Below, one piece after another: positions 1 through 6,143 of a stretch of 6,709 nucleotides of DNA. The stretch comes from Verrucomicrobiales bacterium (GTDB taxonomy: Bacteria > Verrucomicrobiota > Verrucomicrobiia > Verrucomicrobiales > Akkermansiaceae). Each line of letters begins with the position of its first letter. Position 1 is the first letter of the stretch. The translations under genes were made by a program, and so were the position numbers. The stretch covers positions 1 through 6,709 of the forward strand of contig DPWT01000050.1 in assembly GCA_003527555.1 (NCBI GenBank), written 5' to 3'. Below the pieces are notes generated by a model, which saw only the letters and a list, made by a program, of their open reading frames with translations, was not told the DNA's origin and did not search any database.

Positions 1-242
1 TCGTGATTAGTTACTCTAGATTCAAGAAGTTCTCGAATAAAAAATCGGCCGTATTTGCATGAGGCGGTGCGCAAACAGCTAGTTGTAGTTTTTTTCCTAT
101 CGCCCAGGTAGGTAATGATGTGGGACCATACTTGGGCTATAAAGTATCAAGCAGGTAGCTTAAGTGCAGCGCTGGTGATGGGACCTTGTTGTGATTATGC
201 TGGCTCGATGAGATATTAAATTGAGGATAATGACTTCTAACT
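1..242. other. Left-edge region without a recognisable gene
   Basis: I see no supportable coding region here. Short open frames on both strands are broken by stops and match no family I know. The stretch is AT-rich and lies downstream of the minus-strand channel gene. Its only notable structure is an imperfect inverted repeat: GCCCAGGTA at 102-110 faces TACTTGGGC at 129-137, which in RNA gives nine pairs including one G-U, with two further A/T pairs beyond a single mismatch. It is not followed by a T-run on the minus strand (the T-run at 89-95 is on the plus strand, before the stem), so it is not a standard intrinsic terminator for the channel gene. Confidence 0.6.
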
Positions 243-1073
243 TTATGAGGTAGGTTTAGCCTCATGCATATGCACATCGCTCTGCGGGTATGGGATTGAG
301 ATGCCATTAGCATCGAATGCTTTTTTAACATTTTCCTGCATATCATAGAATATGCCCCAGTAGTCGCCGGCGTCGCTCCAGACACGGACTACAATGTTAA
401 CCGAGCTGTCTGCGAGTTCTTTAACTGCGATGAATGGTTCGGGTTCATTGTCTACGCGTGAATCTGCTTCAATCAGCTTTAGGATGATACCCTTCGCTTG
501 GTCGATATCGTCATTGTAACCGATACTGAAAAGCATATCGACGCGGCGCTTGTCCTCGGCAGAATAATTGATCAGAGAGCCGGTGGCAACTGGGCCATTG
601 GGTAGGATGATACGTTTGTTGTCGCCCGTGTTGATTACGGTGTTACAGATTTGAATGCTGCGAACTTTACCGCTATGTCCTTGGGTTTCTATAAAATCGC
701 CTACTTTAAAAGGTTTCAGTATGAGGATGAGCACACCTCCTGCGAAATTTTGTAGTGTGCCAGATAGTGCCATACCTATTGCGAGGCCAGCGGCACCTAA
801 TATGGCTACAAATGAGGTGGTGGGGAATCCAGCAATGCTGGCGCAGGTAATCACTAAGATCACCTTGAGTGCCATGGAAACAAGGCTGTGGATGAAAGTT
901 TCCAGCGCCTCGTCAAAATCAGTTTTATCGAACCAGCGGCGTAGGGAGCGGCTGAGGAAATTGACCACTTTCCATCCGAGCCACAAAGCAACGAGGGCTG
1001 TAAGTAGTTTCAGTCCAAAAGTGGTTCCAGTTTCGGAGATATCTTGGGTGATTTGTTGTAAGTCAATATCCAT
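243..1073 (-). CDS. mscS: Small-conductance mechanosensitive ion channel, MscS family
   Basis: Predicted inner-membrane channel that opens under membrane tension and releases solutes during hypo-osmotic shock; MscS proteins work as homoheptamers. The 276-residue product is close to the roughly 286 residues of E. coli MscS. Visible parts in order: a short amphipathic N-terminus, a first membrane segment near residues 18-40, a second near 62-82, and the Gly/Ala-rich pore helix near 86-118 (ILGAAGLAIGMALSGTLQNF). Next comes the family hallmark PFKVGDFIETQGHSGKV (121-137) opening the beta domain, with T..TGDN...LPNG at 145-160, then a cytoplasmic alpha/beta domain to the C-terminus. I chose the ATG at 1073 (MDIDLQ). 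An upstream TTG at 1181 would add 36 non-family residues and overlap the divergent aminotransferase start. No Shine-Dalgarno site is visible; the leader is A-rich. The gene is monocistronic as far as seen and diverges from the aminotransferase operon. Family is clear; the subtype (gating, ion preference) is not. Confidence 0.93.
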   Translation of the reverse strand: MDIDLQQITQDISETGTTFGLKLLTALVALWLGWKVVNFLSRSLRRWFDKTDFDEALETFIHSLVSMALKVILVITCASIAGFPTTSFVAILGAAGLAIGMALSGTLQNFAGGVLILILKPFKVGDFIETQGHSGKVRSIQICNTVINTGDNKRIILPNGPVATGSLINYSAEDKRRVDMLFSIGYNDDIDQAKGIILKLIEADSRVDNEPEPFIAVKELADSSVNIVVRVWSDAGDYWGIFYDMQENVKKAFDANGISIPYPQSDVHMHEAKPTS

Positions 1074-1161
1074 AATCGTGGTTTTTTTAGCTACTGTGTA
1101 AGATCTTAGCAATCGAAAACCGTGGCAGCTGTGGCTCGACAGCGCGCTGGCTGTATTTATC
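1074..1161. promoter_or_regulatory. Divergent intergenic region with palindromic -10-like element
   Basis: This 88-base gap separates the channel gene from the divergent aminotransferase operon and must carry or adjoin promoters for both. The perfect 10-bp palindrome TAAGATCTTA at 1099-1108 presents a TAAGAT hexamer (TANNNT, -10-like) on each strand, 26 bases from the channel start and about 54 from the aminotransferase start. Suitably spaced -35 hexamers are poor on both strands, so this is a candidate only; the palindrome could equally be a small operator or chance. Confidence 0.25.
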
Positions 1162-2463
1162 ATGCTACGTATGCTTCCCAAACTTGTTACCCAGATCCCT
1201 GGTCCGCAATCACTGCATCTTGCAGATGAGCTAAAGAATTACGAGTGCCGAAATGTTACATATACGGGTACGGATTGGCCGGTGTTTTGGCAGCGAGCCA
1301 ATGGTGTCAATGTGTGGGATGAGGATGGTAACCAATTTCTTGATTTAACCTCTGCTTTTGCTGTCGCTGGTCTTGGTCATGGATGGTCATCTAGTGTGAT
1401 GCGTGATCAATCGGAACATATGATTCACGCGATGGGGGATGTTCACCCGACTAGGTTGAAGGCGGAACTGTGTCGTGAGTTGTCGCATTGCACGTATGAG
1501 CGGTGGGGTGAGGGTCTGGGCAAAACGACTCTTAGCAACTCAGGCTCTGAGGCGGTAGAGACGGCACTAAAAACAGCACGGCTTGCCACTGGGCGTGATG
1601 GTATCGTGACTTTTGCCAACGGCTATCATGGCCTTGGGTATGGAGCATTACTGGGTGGCGGCTTTGACAAATTTCGTGACCCTTTCGCGAGTCAGCTTGC
1701 TGATCACCGATGTGTTCTCAACTATCCTACCAACAAGGCAGAGATGGTGCGATTAGAAGATCAACTTATGGATCTGGATGGAGAGGCGATTGGTGCGGTA
1801 TTGGTGGAACCTATTCAAGGTAGAGGCGGTAAGATTGTGCCTCCGAGTGATTTTTTGTCCCTTCTTCGTGATTGGTCTGACCAGCACGGTGTTGTATTGA
1901 TCTTTGACGAGATCTACACTGGGTTTAATCGGACTGGAAAGCTGTTTGCTTGTGAGCATGAGGGTATTGTCCCTGATCTGATTTGTTTAGGTAAGTCAAT
2001 GAGTGGGGGGTATCCAATTTCTGCATGTGTAGGGAAATCCTCAGTAATGGATGCGTGGCCTGAATCTGATGGTGAAGCGCTGCATACCAGCACATTTCTT
2101 GGCAATCCAGTTGGGTGTGCTATGGCGCTAGCATCGATTCGGGAGCATGTTCGCCCTCAGACGGCGGCAAAAGTTACTGAGCGTGGTGCTAAGCTCATTG
2201 ATTTACTAAAAAATCTGAGTTGCCCGTTGATTCATGAAGTGAGGGGCCGTGGGCTGATGCTCGGCGTGGAATTGAGGCACGCGGATGGTAAGCCTGCTGG
2301 AGACGAGGCGGGAATTATTTTAACGGAAATGCTGAGATCGGGTGTGATGATGCTGGCAGATGGGCCGTGTGGGAATGTATTAGCATTTACGCCGCCATTC
2401 ATCATCTCAGATGCTGAGATGCAATTTGCCGTGGATGCACTCCAGTGTGCCCTTGACCGTTAG
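1162..2463 (+). CDS. Class III (fold type I) PLP-dependent aminotransferase
   Basis: Predicted cytoplasmic PLP enzyme of the omega-aminotransferase / glutamate-1-semialdehyde aminomutase group, which moves amino groups on omega-amines, diamines, beta-amino acids or semialdehydes. At 433 residues it has normal family length. Landmarks: substrate-side loop YTGTDWPVFWQRANG..VWD (34-53); phosphate-binding SNSGSEAVE (125-133) followed by GYHG (154-157); EPIQGRGG (217-223 region); PLP-ring aspartate D249 in LIFDEIYTGFNRTGK; Schiff-base lysine K278 in CLGKSMSGGYP; phosphate-contacting T311 in STFLGNP; and RGRGLMLGVEL near 361-371, a class III C-terminal hallmark. All catalytic residues are present. 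The ATG at 1162 is taken as start, with an ATG at 1171 possible; neither has a clear ribosome binding site. It is the first gene of an operon with the class IV enzyme, which abuts it, and rnhC. The exact substrate cannot be deduced; it is not a canonical GabT, ArgD or HemL that I can name. Confidence 0.92.
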   Translation: MLRMLPKLVTQIPGPQSLHLADELKNYECRNVTYTGTDWPVFWQRANGVNVWDEDGNQFLDLTSAFAVAGLGHGWSSSVMRDQSEHMIHAMGDVHPTRLKAELCRELSHCTYERWGEGLGKTTLSNSGSEAVETALKTARLATGRDGIVTFANGYHGLGYGALLGGGFDKFRDPFASQLADHRCVLNYPTNKAEMVRLEDQLMDLDGEAIGAVLVEPIQGRGGKIVPPSDFLSLLRDWSDQHGVVLIFDEIYTGFNRTGKLFACEHEGIVPDLICLGKSMSGGYPISACVGKSSVMDAWPESDGEALHTSTFLGNPVGCAMALASIREHVRPQTAAKVTERGAKLIDLLKNLSCPLIHEVRGRGLMLGVELRHADGKPAGDEAGIILTEMLRSGVMMLADGPCGNVLAFTPPFIISDAEMQFAVDALQCALDR

Positions 2464-3342
2464 GTGTCAGTAGCGATAGTAACTGCCGTGAGTAAATCTC
2501 CTATAGTATGGATGAATGGTACGCTGATACCAGCCGATGAGGTGCGTGTGTCACCATTCGATTTGGGATGGTCTGTCGGTTGGGCCGCTTTTGAGACCAT
2601 GCCAGGTTATGACGGTAGGGTATTTGGTTTTTTGAGACACTTTGAGAGATTAAAACATTCTGCAGGGGTTATGGGAATTTATGTGCCAGCACCTGAGATC
2701 ATCGAGACTGCAGTGAGTCAAGTATTGGATGTGAATGGGCTTGGGAGTGGTCGATCGAGAATTAGGCTATCACTGAGCAGTGGTGATCATTCATTAATCG
2801 GCAGTGACGAAACAAAAGACGTACAAGGAAGTGTCATGGTTACTGCCGTGAATGTAGTTGAGCAAAAAAACCAAGTAGTTCTACAGGCGTCACCATTTTC
2901 TCATAATGAGCGATCAGGTCTTTCGGGCTGCAAGACATCTTCCTATGGAGACAACTTGGTGGCTTTGCGTCAGGCCCATAAAGCGGGTGCGGATGAGGCT
3001 ATCATGGTCAACACGGTTGGGCAGTTATGTGAGTGTGCCACAGCTAATATTTTTTTAGTTAGTAACGGAAAGCTGATGACGCCATCGCTCGATACTGGCT
3101 GCTTGCCTGGTGTAACCCGATCAATAATTATTGAGATAGCTCGTGAGGATGGTCTTACAGTTGAGGAAGGTGAGTTTGGAATGATTGACGTCAGTGATGC
3201 AGATGAGATTTTTCTAACAAGTTCTATGCGAGGGGTTCAGTCGGCAGTCATGATGAGAAGTGGGTCTGAAGCTGTGGGAGCGGTGACTCACCGTTTATCT
3301 GAGATTTATCATAAGAGGGTCAGAGAGGAGCTAGGGTTATGA
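2464..3342 (+). CDS. Class IV (fold type IV) PLP-dependent aminotransferase / lyase
   Basis: Predicted cytoplasmic enzyme of the family holding branched-chain aminotransferase (IlvE), D-amino-acid transaminase and 4-amino-4-deoxychorismate lyase (PabC). Up to 292 residues, the usual length. Landmarks: N-terminal strand block VWMNGTLIPADEVRVSPFD (15-33) and FET (43-45), then HFERL (59-63), PLP lysine K157 in GCKTSSYGDNL, cofactor-contacting glutamate E190 in LCECATANIF, phosphate-site PGVTRS (215-220), and LTSSMRGV (251-258), which resembles the TxSxRGV of PabC and D-amino-acid transaminases more than IlvE. The start is uncertain. GTG 2464 lies directly after the upstream TAG; GTG 2488 or ATG 2512 would begin closer to where family members usually start. 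None has a clear ribosome binding site, which suggests translational coupling to the upstream aminotransferase. Its last bases overlap the rnhC start (ATGA). Substrate unknown: PabC-like, D-amino-acid or branched-chain activity are all possible. Confidence 0.9.
   Translation: MSVAIVTAVSKSPIVWMNGTLIPADEVRVSPFDLGWSVGWAAFETMPGYDGRVFGFLRHFERLKHSAGVMGIYVPAPEIIETAVSQVLDVNGLGSGRSRIRLSLSSGDHSLIGSDETKDVQGSVMVTAVNVVEQKNQVVLQASPFSHNERSGLSGCKTSSYGDNLVALRQAHKAGADEAIMVNTVGQLCECATANIFLVSNGKLMTPSLDTGCLPGVTRSIIIEIAREDGLTVEEGEFGMIDVSDADEIFLTSSMRGVQSAVMMRSGSEAVGAVTHRLSEIYHKRVREELGL
3324..3330 (+). promoter_or_regulatory. Shine-Dalgarno site of rnhC
   Basis: AGAGGAG lies inside the last codons of the class IV gene, eight bases before the rnhC ATG at 3339. 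It supports that start and shows that rnhC is translated from the same transcript with an ATGA stop/start overlap. It is the only convincing purine-rich site found in front of any gene in this window. Confidence 0.6.
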
Positions 3343-4244
3343 GTCTCTCCAGTTATACCACGCCTATCCAATTGGCGGATGTTAAGAAAATACGAGTAAT
3401 TCTTGAGGAGGGTGGTTTTGAATTTAAAACTAAACCATATGCGTATTTTTCAGCCAAGAAGGGAAAGCTCAATGTTACAGTCTATGAGAAAGGCCCCAAG
3501 GTTCTCATACAGGGCAAGGAGACAGAGGACTTTGTGCGTTTTACTCTGGAGCCGATGATTCTTGGTGAGGCAAAGCTTGGATACGAAGAAGTTAATGAGC
3601 CAGAAATGTTTGAGCCTCATTTTGGCGTGGATGAGAGTGGCAAAGGTGACTTCTTTGGTCCGTTAGTCATCGCTGGCGCTTATACCGATGCTAAATCGAC
3701 TCGTGCCCTGCTCGACGCCGGTGTGATGGATAGTAAACGCATCACAAGTAGTGCTAAAATTGCCAAGCTGGCAAAAATCATACGCGCTACACCGGGCGTC
3801 ATGCATGATGTCGTGAGTATCGGGCCGGAGAAATACAACGAGATGTATAGCAAGTTCAAAAACCTGAATCGATTACTCGCTTGGGGGCATGCTAAGGTGA
3901 TTAATAATCTAGCTCAGCAAGTGCCGAGCTGCCCGCGTGCGCTCAGTGATCAGTTTGCTCGTAAGGAGGTGTTAGAACGAGAGTTGTTGCGACATGGTGT
4001 CAAAGTAAAACTCCAGCAGCGCACCAAGGGCGAGAGTGATGTGGCAGTTGCTGCTGCCTCGATTCTTGCCCGTGAGCGATTTGTTAATTGGATTGAGCAA
4101 TCGAGTGAGAAGTCGGGTGTTAAAATCAGGCTAGGTGCGGGCCCACATGTGCTTGATGCAGCGCGTGAACTCGTTGCTGAGCATGGTGAGAGTATTCTGC
4201 CCAAGGTGGCAAAAATGCATTTCAAGACGGCGAAGGAGGTTTAA
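3339..4244 (+). CDS. rnhC: Ribonuclease HIII
   Basis: Cytoplasmic metal-dependent endonuclease that cuts the RNA strand of RNA:DNA hybrids (R-loops, primer remnants). The 301-residue length is typical. Residues about 1-90 form the N-terminal TBP-like substrate-binding domain that separates RNase HIII from HII, with YAYFSAKKGKLNVTVYEKGP (34-53). The catalytic domain starts at FGVDESGKGDFFGPL (95-109). The acidic tetrad is visible as D98, E99, D204 (SDQF) and D234 (GESDVAVAAASILAR), almost the same numbering as the Geobacillus stearothermophilus enzyme (97, 98, 202, 232 as I recall). DSKRI at 131-135 is the conserved motif shared with HII enzymes. The DESGKGDFFGPL wording resembles chlamydial enzymes, which supports a PVC host. 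It is the last gene of the aminotransferase operon (ATGA overlap) and stops six bases before an inverted repeat. RNase HIII is usually unlinked to amino-acid metabolism, so operon membership probably reflects genome layout rather than joint function. Confidence 0.95.
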   Translation: MSLSSYTTPIQLADVKKIRVILEEGGFEFKTKPYAYFSAKKGKLNVTVYEKGPKVLIQGKETEDFVRFTLEPMILGEAKLGYEEVNEPEMFEPHFGVDESGKGDFFGPLVIAGAYTDAKSTRALLDAGVMDSKRITSSAKIAKLAKIIRATPGVMHDVVSIGPEKYNEMYSKFKNLNRLLAWGHAKVINNLAQQVPSCPRALSDQFARKEVLERELLRHGVKVKLQQRTKGESDVAVAAASILARERFVNWIEQSSEKSGVKIRLGAGPHVLDAARELVAEHGESILPKVAKMHFKTAKEV

Positions 4245-4249
4245 GGCGC

Positions 4250-4325
4250 TAGGGCGGATTGGCCTCAATCCGTTGCACGTAGTATCTGCCCTCAAGCTTC
4301 GGCGGATTGAGGCCAATCCGCCCTA
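4250..4325. repeat. Nested inverted repeat between convergent genes
   Basis: A 23-bp arm at 4250-4272 is perfectly complementary to 4303-4325, with a 30-base loop between. Each arm is itself a small hairpin: CGGATTG-GCCT-CAATCCG at 4255-4272 and CGGATTG-AGGC-CAATCCG at 4303-4320. The element can therefore fold as one long stem or as two short ones. It starts six bases after the rnhC stop and its right arm lies inside the 3' end of the convergent cyclase gene, so transcripts from both directions would carry the structure. Neither side has a T-run, so a classical intrinsic terminator is unlikely; RNA end protection, factor-dependent termination or a mobile palindromic (REP/MITE-like) unit fit better. 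No transposase or target-site duplication is visible in the window. Confidence 0.85.
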
Positions 4326-5470
4326 CCACTTGCATGCATTTCCAACCAATCGATGCACTCCTCTAACAAATCGCGATCCATCGCGTGAACGTCTTCGCCT
4401 TTCCCGAGATCTTTGAGCAGCAGGACAGTGAGTTGTCCTCCGAGATGCTCGCGAAATTCATCAAGCCCTTTAAACACAGCTCGCGTGCCATCATCGGCTT
4501 TCATCTCTAGTGATGCGTGCCAGGTGGGTAACTTGAGTTGCTTCAGTACTCTGAGGATACGCATTGCAGAGTCTTCGTCGAGTCGCCCTGTCTTCCAAGA
4601 GTATAGGCTATCCAGTGCGACCCCGACGCCCACAGCATCGGCATGAGTGAGTTCGAAATCCGTAAGCTGTTCCATCTTGTGTGCCGCCCAGTGGCCGAAG
4701 TCGAGAGGTCGGCTACTTCCTGTTTCAAAGGGATCGCCTCCGTATGCAATGTGTGATGCGTGTAGGAGTGCGGAGCGCTCTACTGTTTCCTCCAGTGTGT
4801 GAGGGTGCAGCACGCTGAGTTGCTCGATGTTATCCTCGATCCAGTGAAAAAATCCAGCATCCTTAACCAGGGCCACTTTGACCGCCTCCACGAGGCCGGC
4901 ACGCCGCTCGGTTTCGGGCTGGCCGTGAAGGAAGGTGAAGTCGTTCACTACCGCATAAGGAACGGCGAAGGTGCCGAGAAAATTTTTCTTTCCGTAAGCA
5001 TTGATGCCGTTTTTGACACCCACGCCACTATCGTCTTGGGAGAGTGCTGTGGTGGGAAAACGAACCAGCCTAATGCCGCGGTGGGCAGTGGCAGCAGCGA
5101 GGCCAATCACATCGAGAAACGCACCGCCGCCAATGCAGATGATGTAGGAATGCCGGTCGATACCTGCTTTTTCGATCGCATCCCATGCGGTTTGCAGTGT
5201 GTTGGCATCTCTTTTGCAGTCTTCTCCGCCTTGGTAGGCGATGGTGCCAAGTGAGACATAACCAGGCATGCGCTCCATGTAGTTCTCTACCTGTGTCTGA
5301 AGTTCTGGGAATGCGTCTGCCACTCCTTGATCGATAAAGGTTAGCACCTTCGCCTGACCATTGGTCTCCAAGAGATCAATAAGCAACCGATTATCTAAGT
5401 TGAATGCATCCCTTGTGAATCTCACACGGTGTTTGCTGGTAATCCGGATATCGTAGTCCTTGCCTTGCAT
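4292..5470 (-). CDS. EboD-type sugar-phosphate cyclase (3-dehydroquinate synthase superfamily)
   Basis: Predicted cytoplasmic NAD- and metal-dependent cyclase related to AroB. Landmarks in the 392-residue product: NAD-binding ICIGGGAFLDVIGLAA (111-126), RGIRLVRFPTTALSQDDSGV (131-150), VKNGINAYGKKNFLGTF (152-168), and probable metal ligands E195 (AGLVEAVKVAL), H260 (LDFGHWAAHK) and H276 (THADAVGVG). Canonical AroB has DSSVGGK(T)...GKN.IG.F and NFGH; the GVGVKNGINAYGKKNFLGTF and SRPLDFGHWAAHK wording, and the extra length over AroB (about 360), match what I recall of EboD proteins from the ebo cluster of cyanobacteria and other bacteria. I chose ATG 5470; a TTG at 5518 would add 16 residues. 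A TAATAT -10-like hexamer sits at 5499-5504 on the minus strand, 28 bases before the ATG, with a poor -35. No other ebo gene is adjacent. The last residues (about 383-392) and the stop codon come from the inverted repeat. Simple dehydroquinate synthase function is the main alternative. Confidence 0.85.
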   Translation of the reverse strand: MQGKDYDIRITSKHRVRFTRDAFNLDNRLLIDLLETNGQAKVLTFIDQGVADAFPELQTQVENYMERMPGYVSLGTIAYQGGEDCKRDANTLQTAWDAIEKAGIDRHSYIICIGGGAFLDVIGLAAATAHRGIRLVRFPTTALSQDDSGVGVKNGINAYGKKNFLGTFAVPYAVVNDFTFLHGQPETERRAGLVEAVKVALVKDAGFFHWIEDNIEQLSVLHPHTLEETVERSALLHASHIAYGGDPFETGSSRPLDFGHWAAHKMEQLTDFELTHADAVGVGVALDSLYSWKTGRLDEDSAMRILRVLKQLKLPTWHASLEMKADDGTRAVFKGLDEFREHLGGQLTVLLLKDLGKGEDVHAMDRDLLEECIDWLEMHASGRADWPQSAEA

Positions 5471-5537
5471 GTTGGGTGATACGTTAATTATGCCAGAAAT
5501 ATTAGCACGGAATGCCAAGAAAGCTACTATTACAAGA

Positions 5538-5561
5538 AAACCTCACGCCTATCCGAGGTTT
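5538..5561. other. Hairpin in the divergent cyclase-cyclophilin region
   Basis: AAACCTC at 5538-5544 pairs with GAGGTTT at 5555-5561 around a 10-base loop, and an A-run at 5566-5573 follows on the plus strand. It lies between two divergent genes, so it is not a terminator for either. It could be part of the adjacent repeat element, a regulator site or an RNA leader structure of the cyclophilin gene. Confidence 0.35.
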
Positions 5562-5571
5562 CAGTAAAAAA

Positions 5572-5598
5572 AATCCGTGCAATCCGTGTAATCCGTGG
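5572..5598 (+). repeat. Three tandem AATCCGTGN units upstream of the cyclophilin gene
   Basis: AATCCGTGC (5572-5580), AATCCGTGT (5581-5589) and AATCCGTGG (5590-5598) follow each other without spacing, 15 bases before the cyclophilin ATG. Similar ATCCGTG/CACGGAT repeats are, from memory, scattered through intergenic DNA of Verrucomicrobiota and Planctomycetes and create spurious peptides such as NPCNPCNPW when read as coding, as happens here if the upstream ATG at 5512 is used. There are no spacers, so this is not a CRISPR array. Role unknown. Confidence 0.85.
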
Positions 5599-5613
5599 TT
5601 TTCTACTCGCGAC

Positions 5614-6111
5614 ATGAGCGATATCCAAGACATCAACATTACCATGAAGACCGGCAAGGGAGACATTAAGATCCGTATGTTTGCCGGTGACACCCAGGTG
5701 ACCTGTGCCAGTTTCCTGAACCTCGCCAGTAAGGGGTTCTACGACGGCCTTACATTTCACCGCGTGATTGCTAACTTTATGATCCAGGGCGGTGACCCCA
5801 CCGGCACAGGATCAGGAGGCCCAGGCTACAAGTTTGAGTGTGAGTGCAAGCCACACCTGAAGCACGACAAGGCAGGTATTCTCTCGATGGCAAACGCCGG
5901 ACCGAACACCAACGGCTCGCAGTTTTTTGTCACTCACGGCCCCACACCGCACCTCGACGGAATGCACACTGTGTTTGGCGAAGTTACTGAGGGGCAGGAT
6001 GTAGTTGATTCTATTGCAGGAGGCGACACCATCGATTCTATTGAAATCCACGAATCTACTGATGCCCTGTTTGCAGCCCAGGCCGACCGCATCAATGACT
6101 GGAATGCATAA
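5614..6111 (+). CDS. Cyclophilin-type peptidyl-prolyl cis-trans isomerase
   Basis: Speeds cis-trans isomerisation of Xaa-Pro bonds during protein folding; no signal peptide is visible, so it is probably cytoplasmic. The 165 residues equal a single minimal cyclophilin domain (PpiB-like). Active-site residues seen: R50 and F55, Q58 in [14 protein letters not shown]; the Phe pair 104-105 in [12 protein letters not shown]114 and H118 in [10 protein letters not shown], where H113 replaces the cyclosporin-binding tryptophan of human cyclophilin A, usual for many bacterial enzymes; and [10 protein letters not shown] at 96-105. I chose ATG 5614 (MSDIQD). The frame stays open to an ATG at 5512, but those 34 residues are translated repeat and hairpin, not cyclophilin. 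No Shine-Dalgarno site precedes the ATG. Codons end strongly in C or G (34 of 46 in a hand-counted stretch), consistent with high expression. yaaA follows 32 bases later without an apparent terminator, so the two are probably co-transcribed. Confidence 0.95.
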   Translation: MSDIQDINITMKTGKGDIKIRMFAGDTQVTCASFLNLASKGFYDGLTFHRVIANFMIQGGDPTGTGSGGPGYKFECECKPHLKHDKAGILSMANAGPNTNGSQFFVTHGPTPHLDGMHTVFGEVTEGQDVVDSIAGGDTIDSIEIHESTDALFAAQADRINDWNA

Positions 6112-6143
6112 TCTCTGATCACAGCACACCTATCACCTCTTCT

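Noticed and set aside
231..254. Seven-codon plus-strand mini-ORF preceded by GAGGA
   Set aside because: Too short, antisense to the channel end, and no gene downstream for it to regulate.
245..265. ATGAGG/CCTCAT inverted repeat at the channel 3' end as a terminator
   Set aside because: Only six base pairs, inside the last codons, with no T-run after it on the minus strand.
137..385. Minus-strand 82-codon open frame at the left edge
   Set aside because: It overlaps the conserved C-terminal part of the channel gene in another frame and matches no family.
655..1101. Plus-strand 148-codon open frame
   Set aside because: Antisense shadow of the channel gene, low-complexity Ser/Lys-rich product without domain features.
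1074..1181. N-terminal extension of the channel protein from a TTG at 1181
   Set aside because: The 36 extra residues are not MscS-like, would overlap the divergent aminotransferase start, and a good ATG exists at 1073.
4271..4282. 12-base inverted match between the repeat loop (CGTTGCACGTAG) and yaaA at 6201-6212
   Set aside because: A few 12-base matches are expected by chance in a window of this size, and the second copy lies in conserved coding sequence.
4250..4325. Classical bidirectional intrinsic terminator
   Set aside because: The stem is long, but neither exit side has a T-run and the loop is 30 bases.
4799..5254. Plus-strand 151-codon open frame
   Set aside because: Antisense shadow of the conserved catalytic part of the cyclase gene.
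5471..5518. TTG start extending the cyclase by 16 residues
   Set aside because: ATG 5470 gives a family-like start; the extension adds no recognisable sequence. Not fully excluded.
5572..5598. Possible CRISPR remnant
   Set aside because: Units are 9 bases, directly abutting, with no spacers and no cas genes nearby.
5512..5613. 34-residue extension of the cyclophilin
   Set aside because: It is a translation of the hairpin and tandem repeat, and the cyclophilin fold begins just after ATG 5614.
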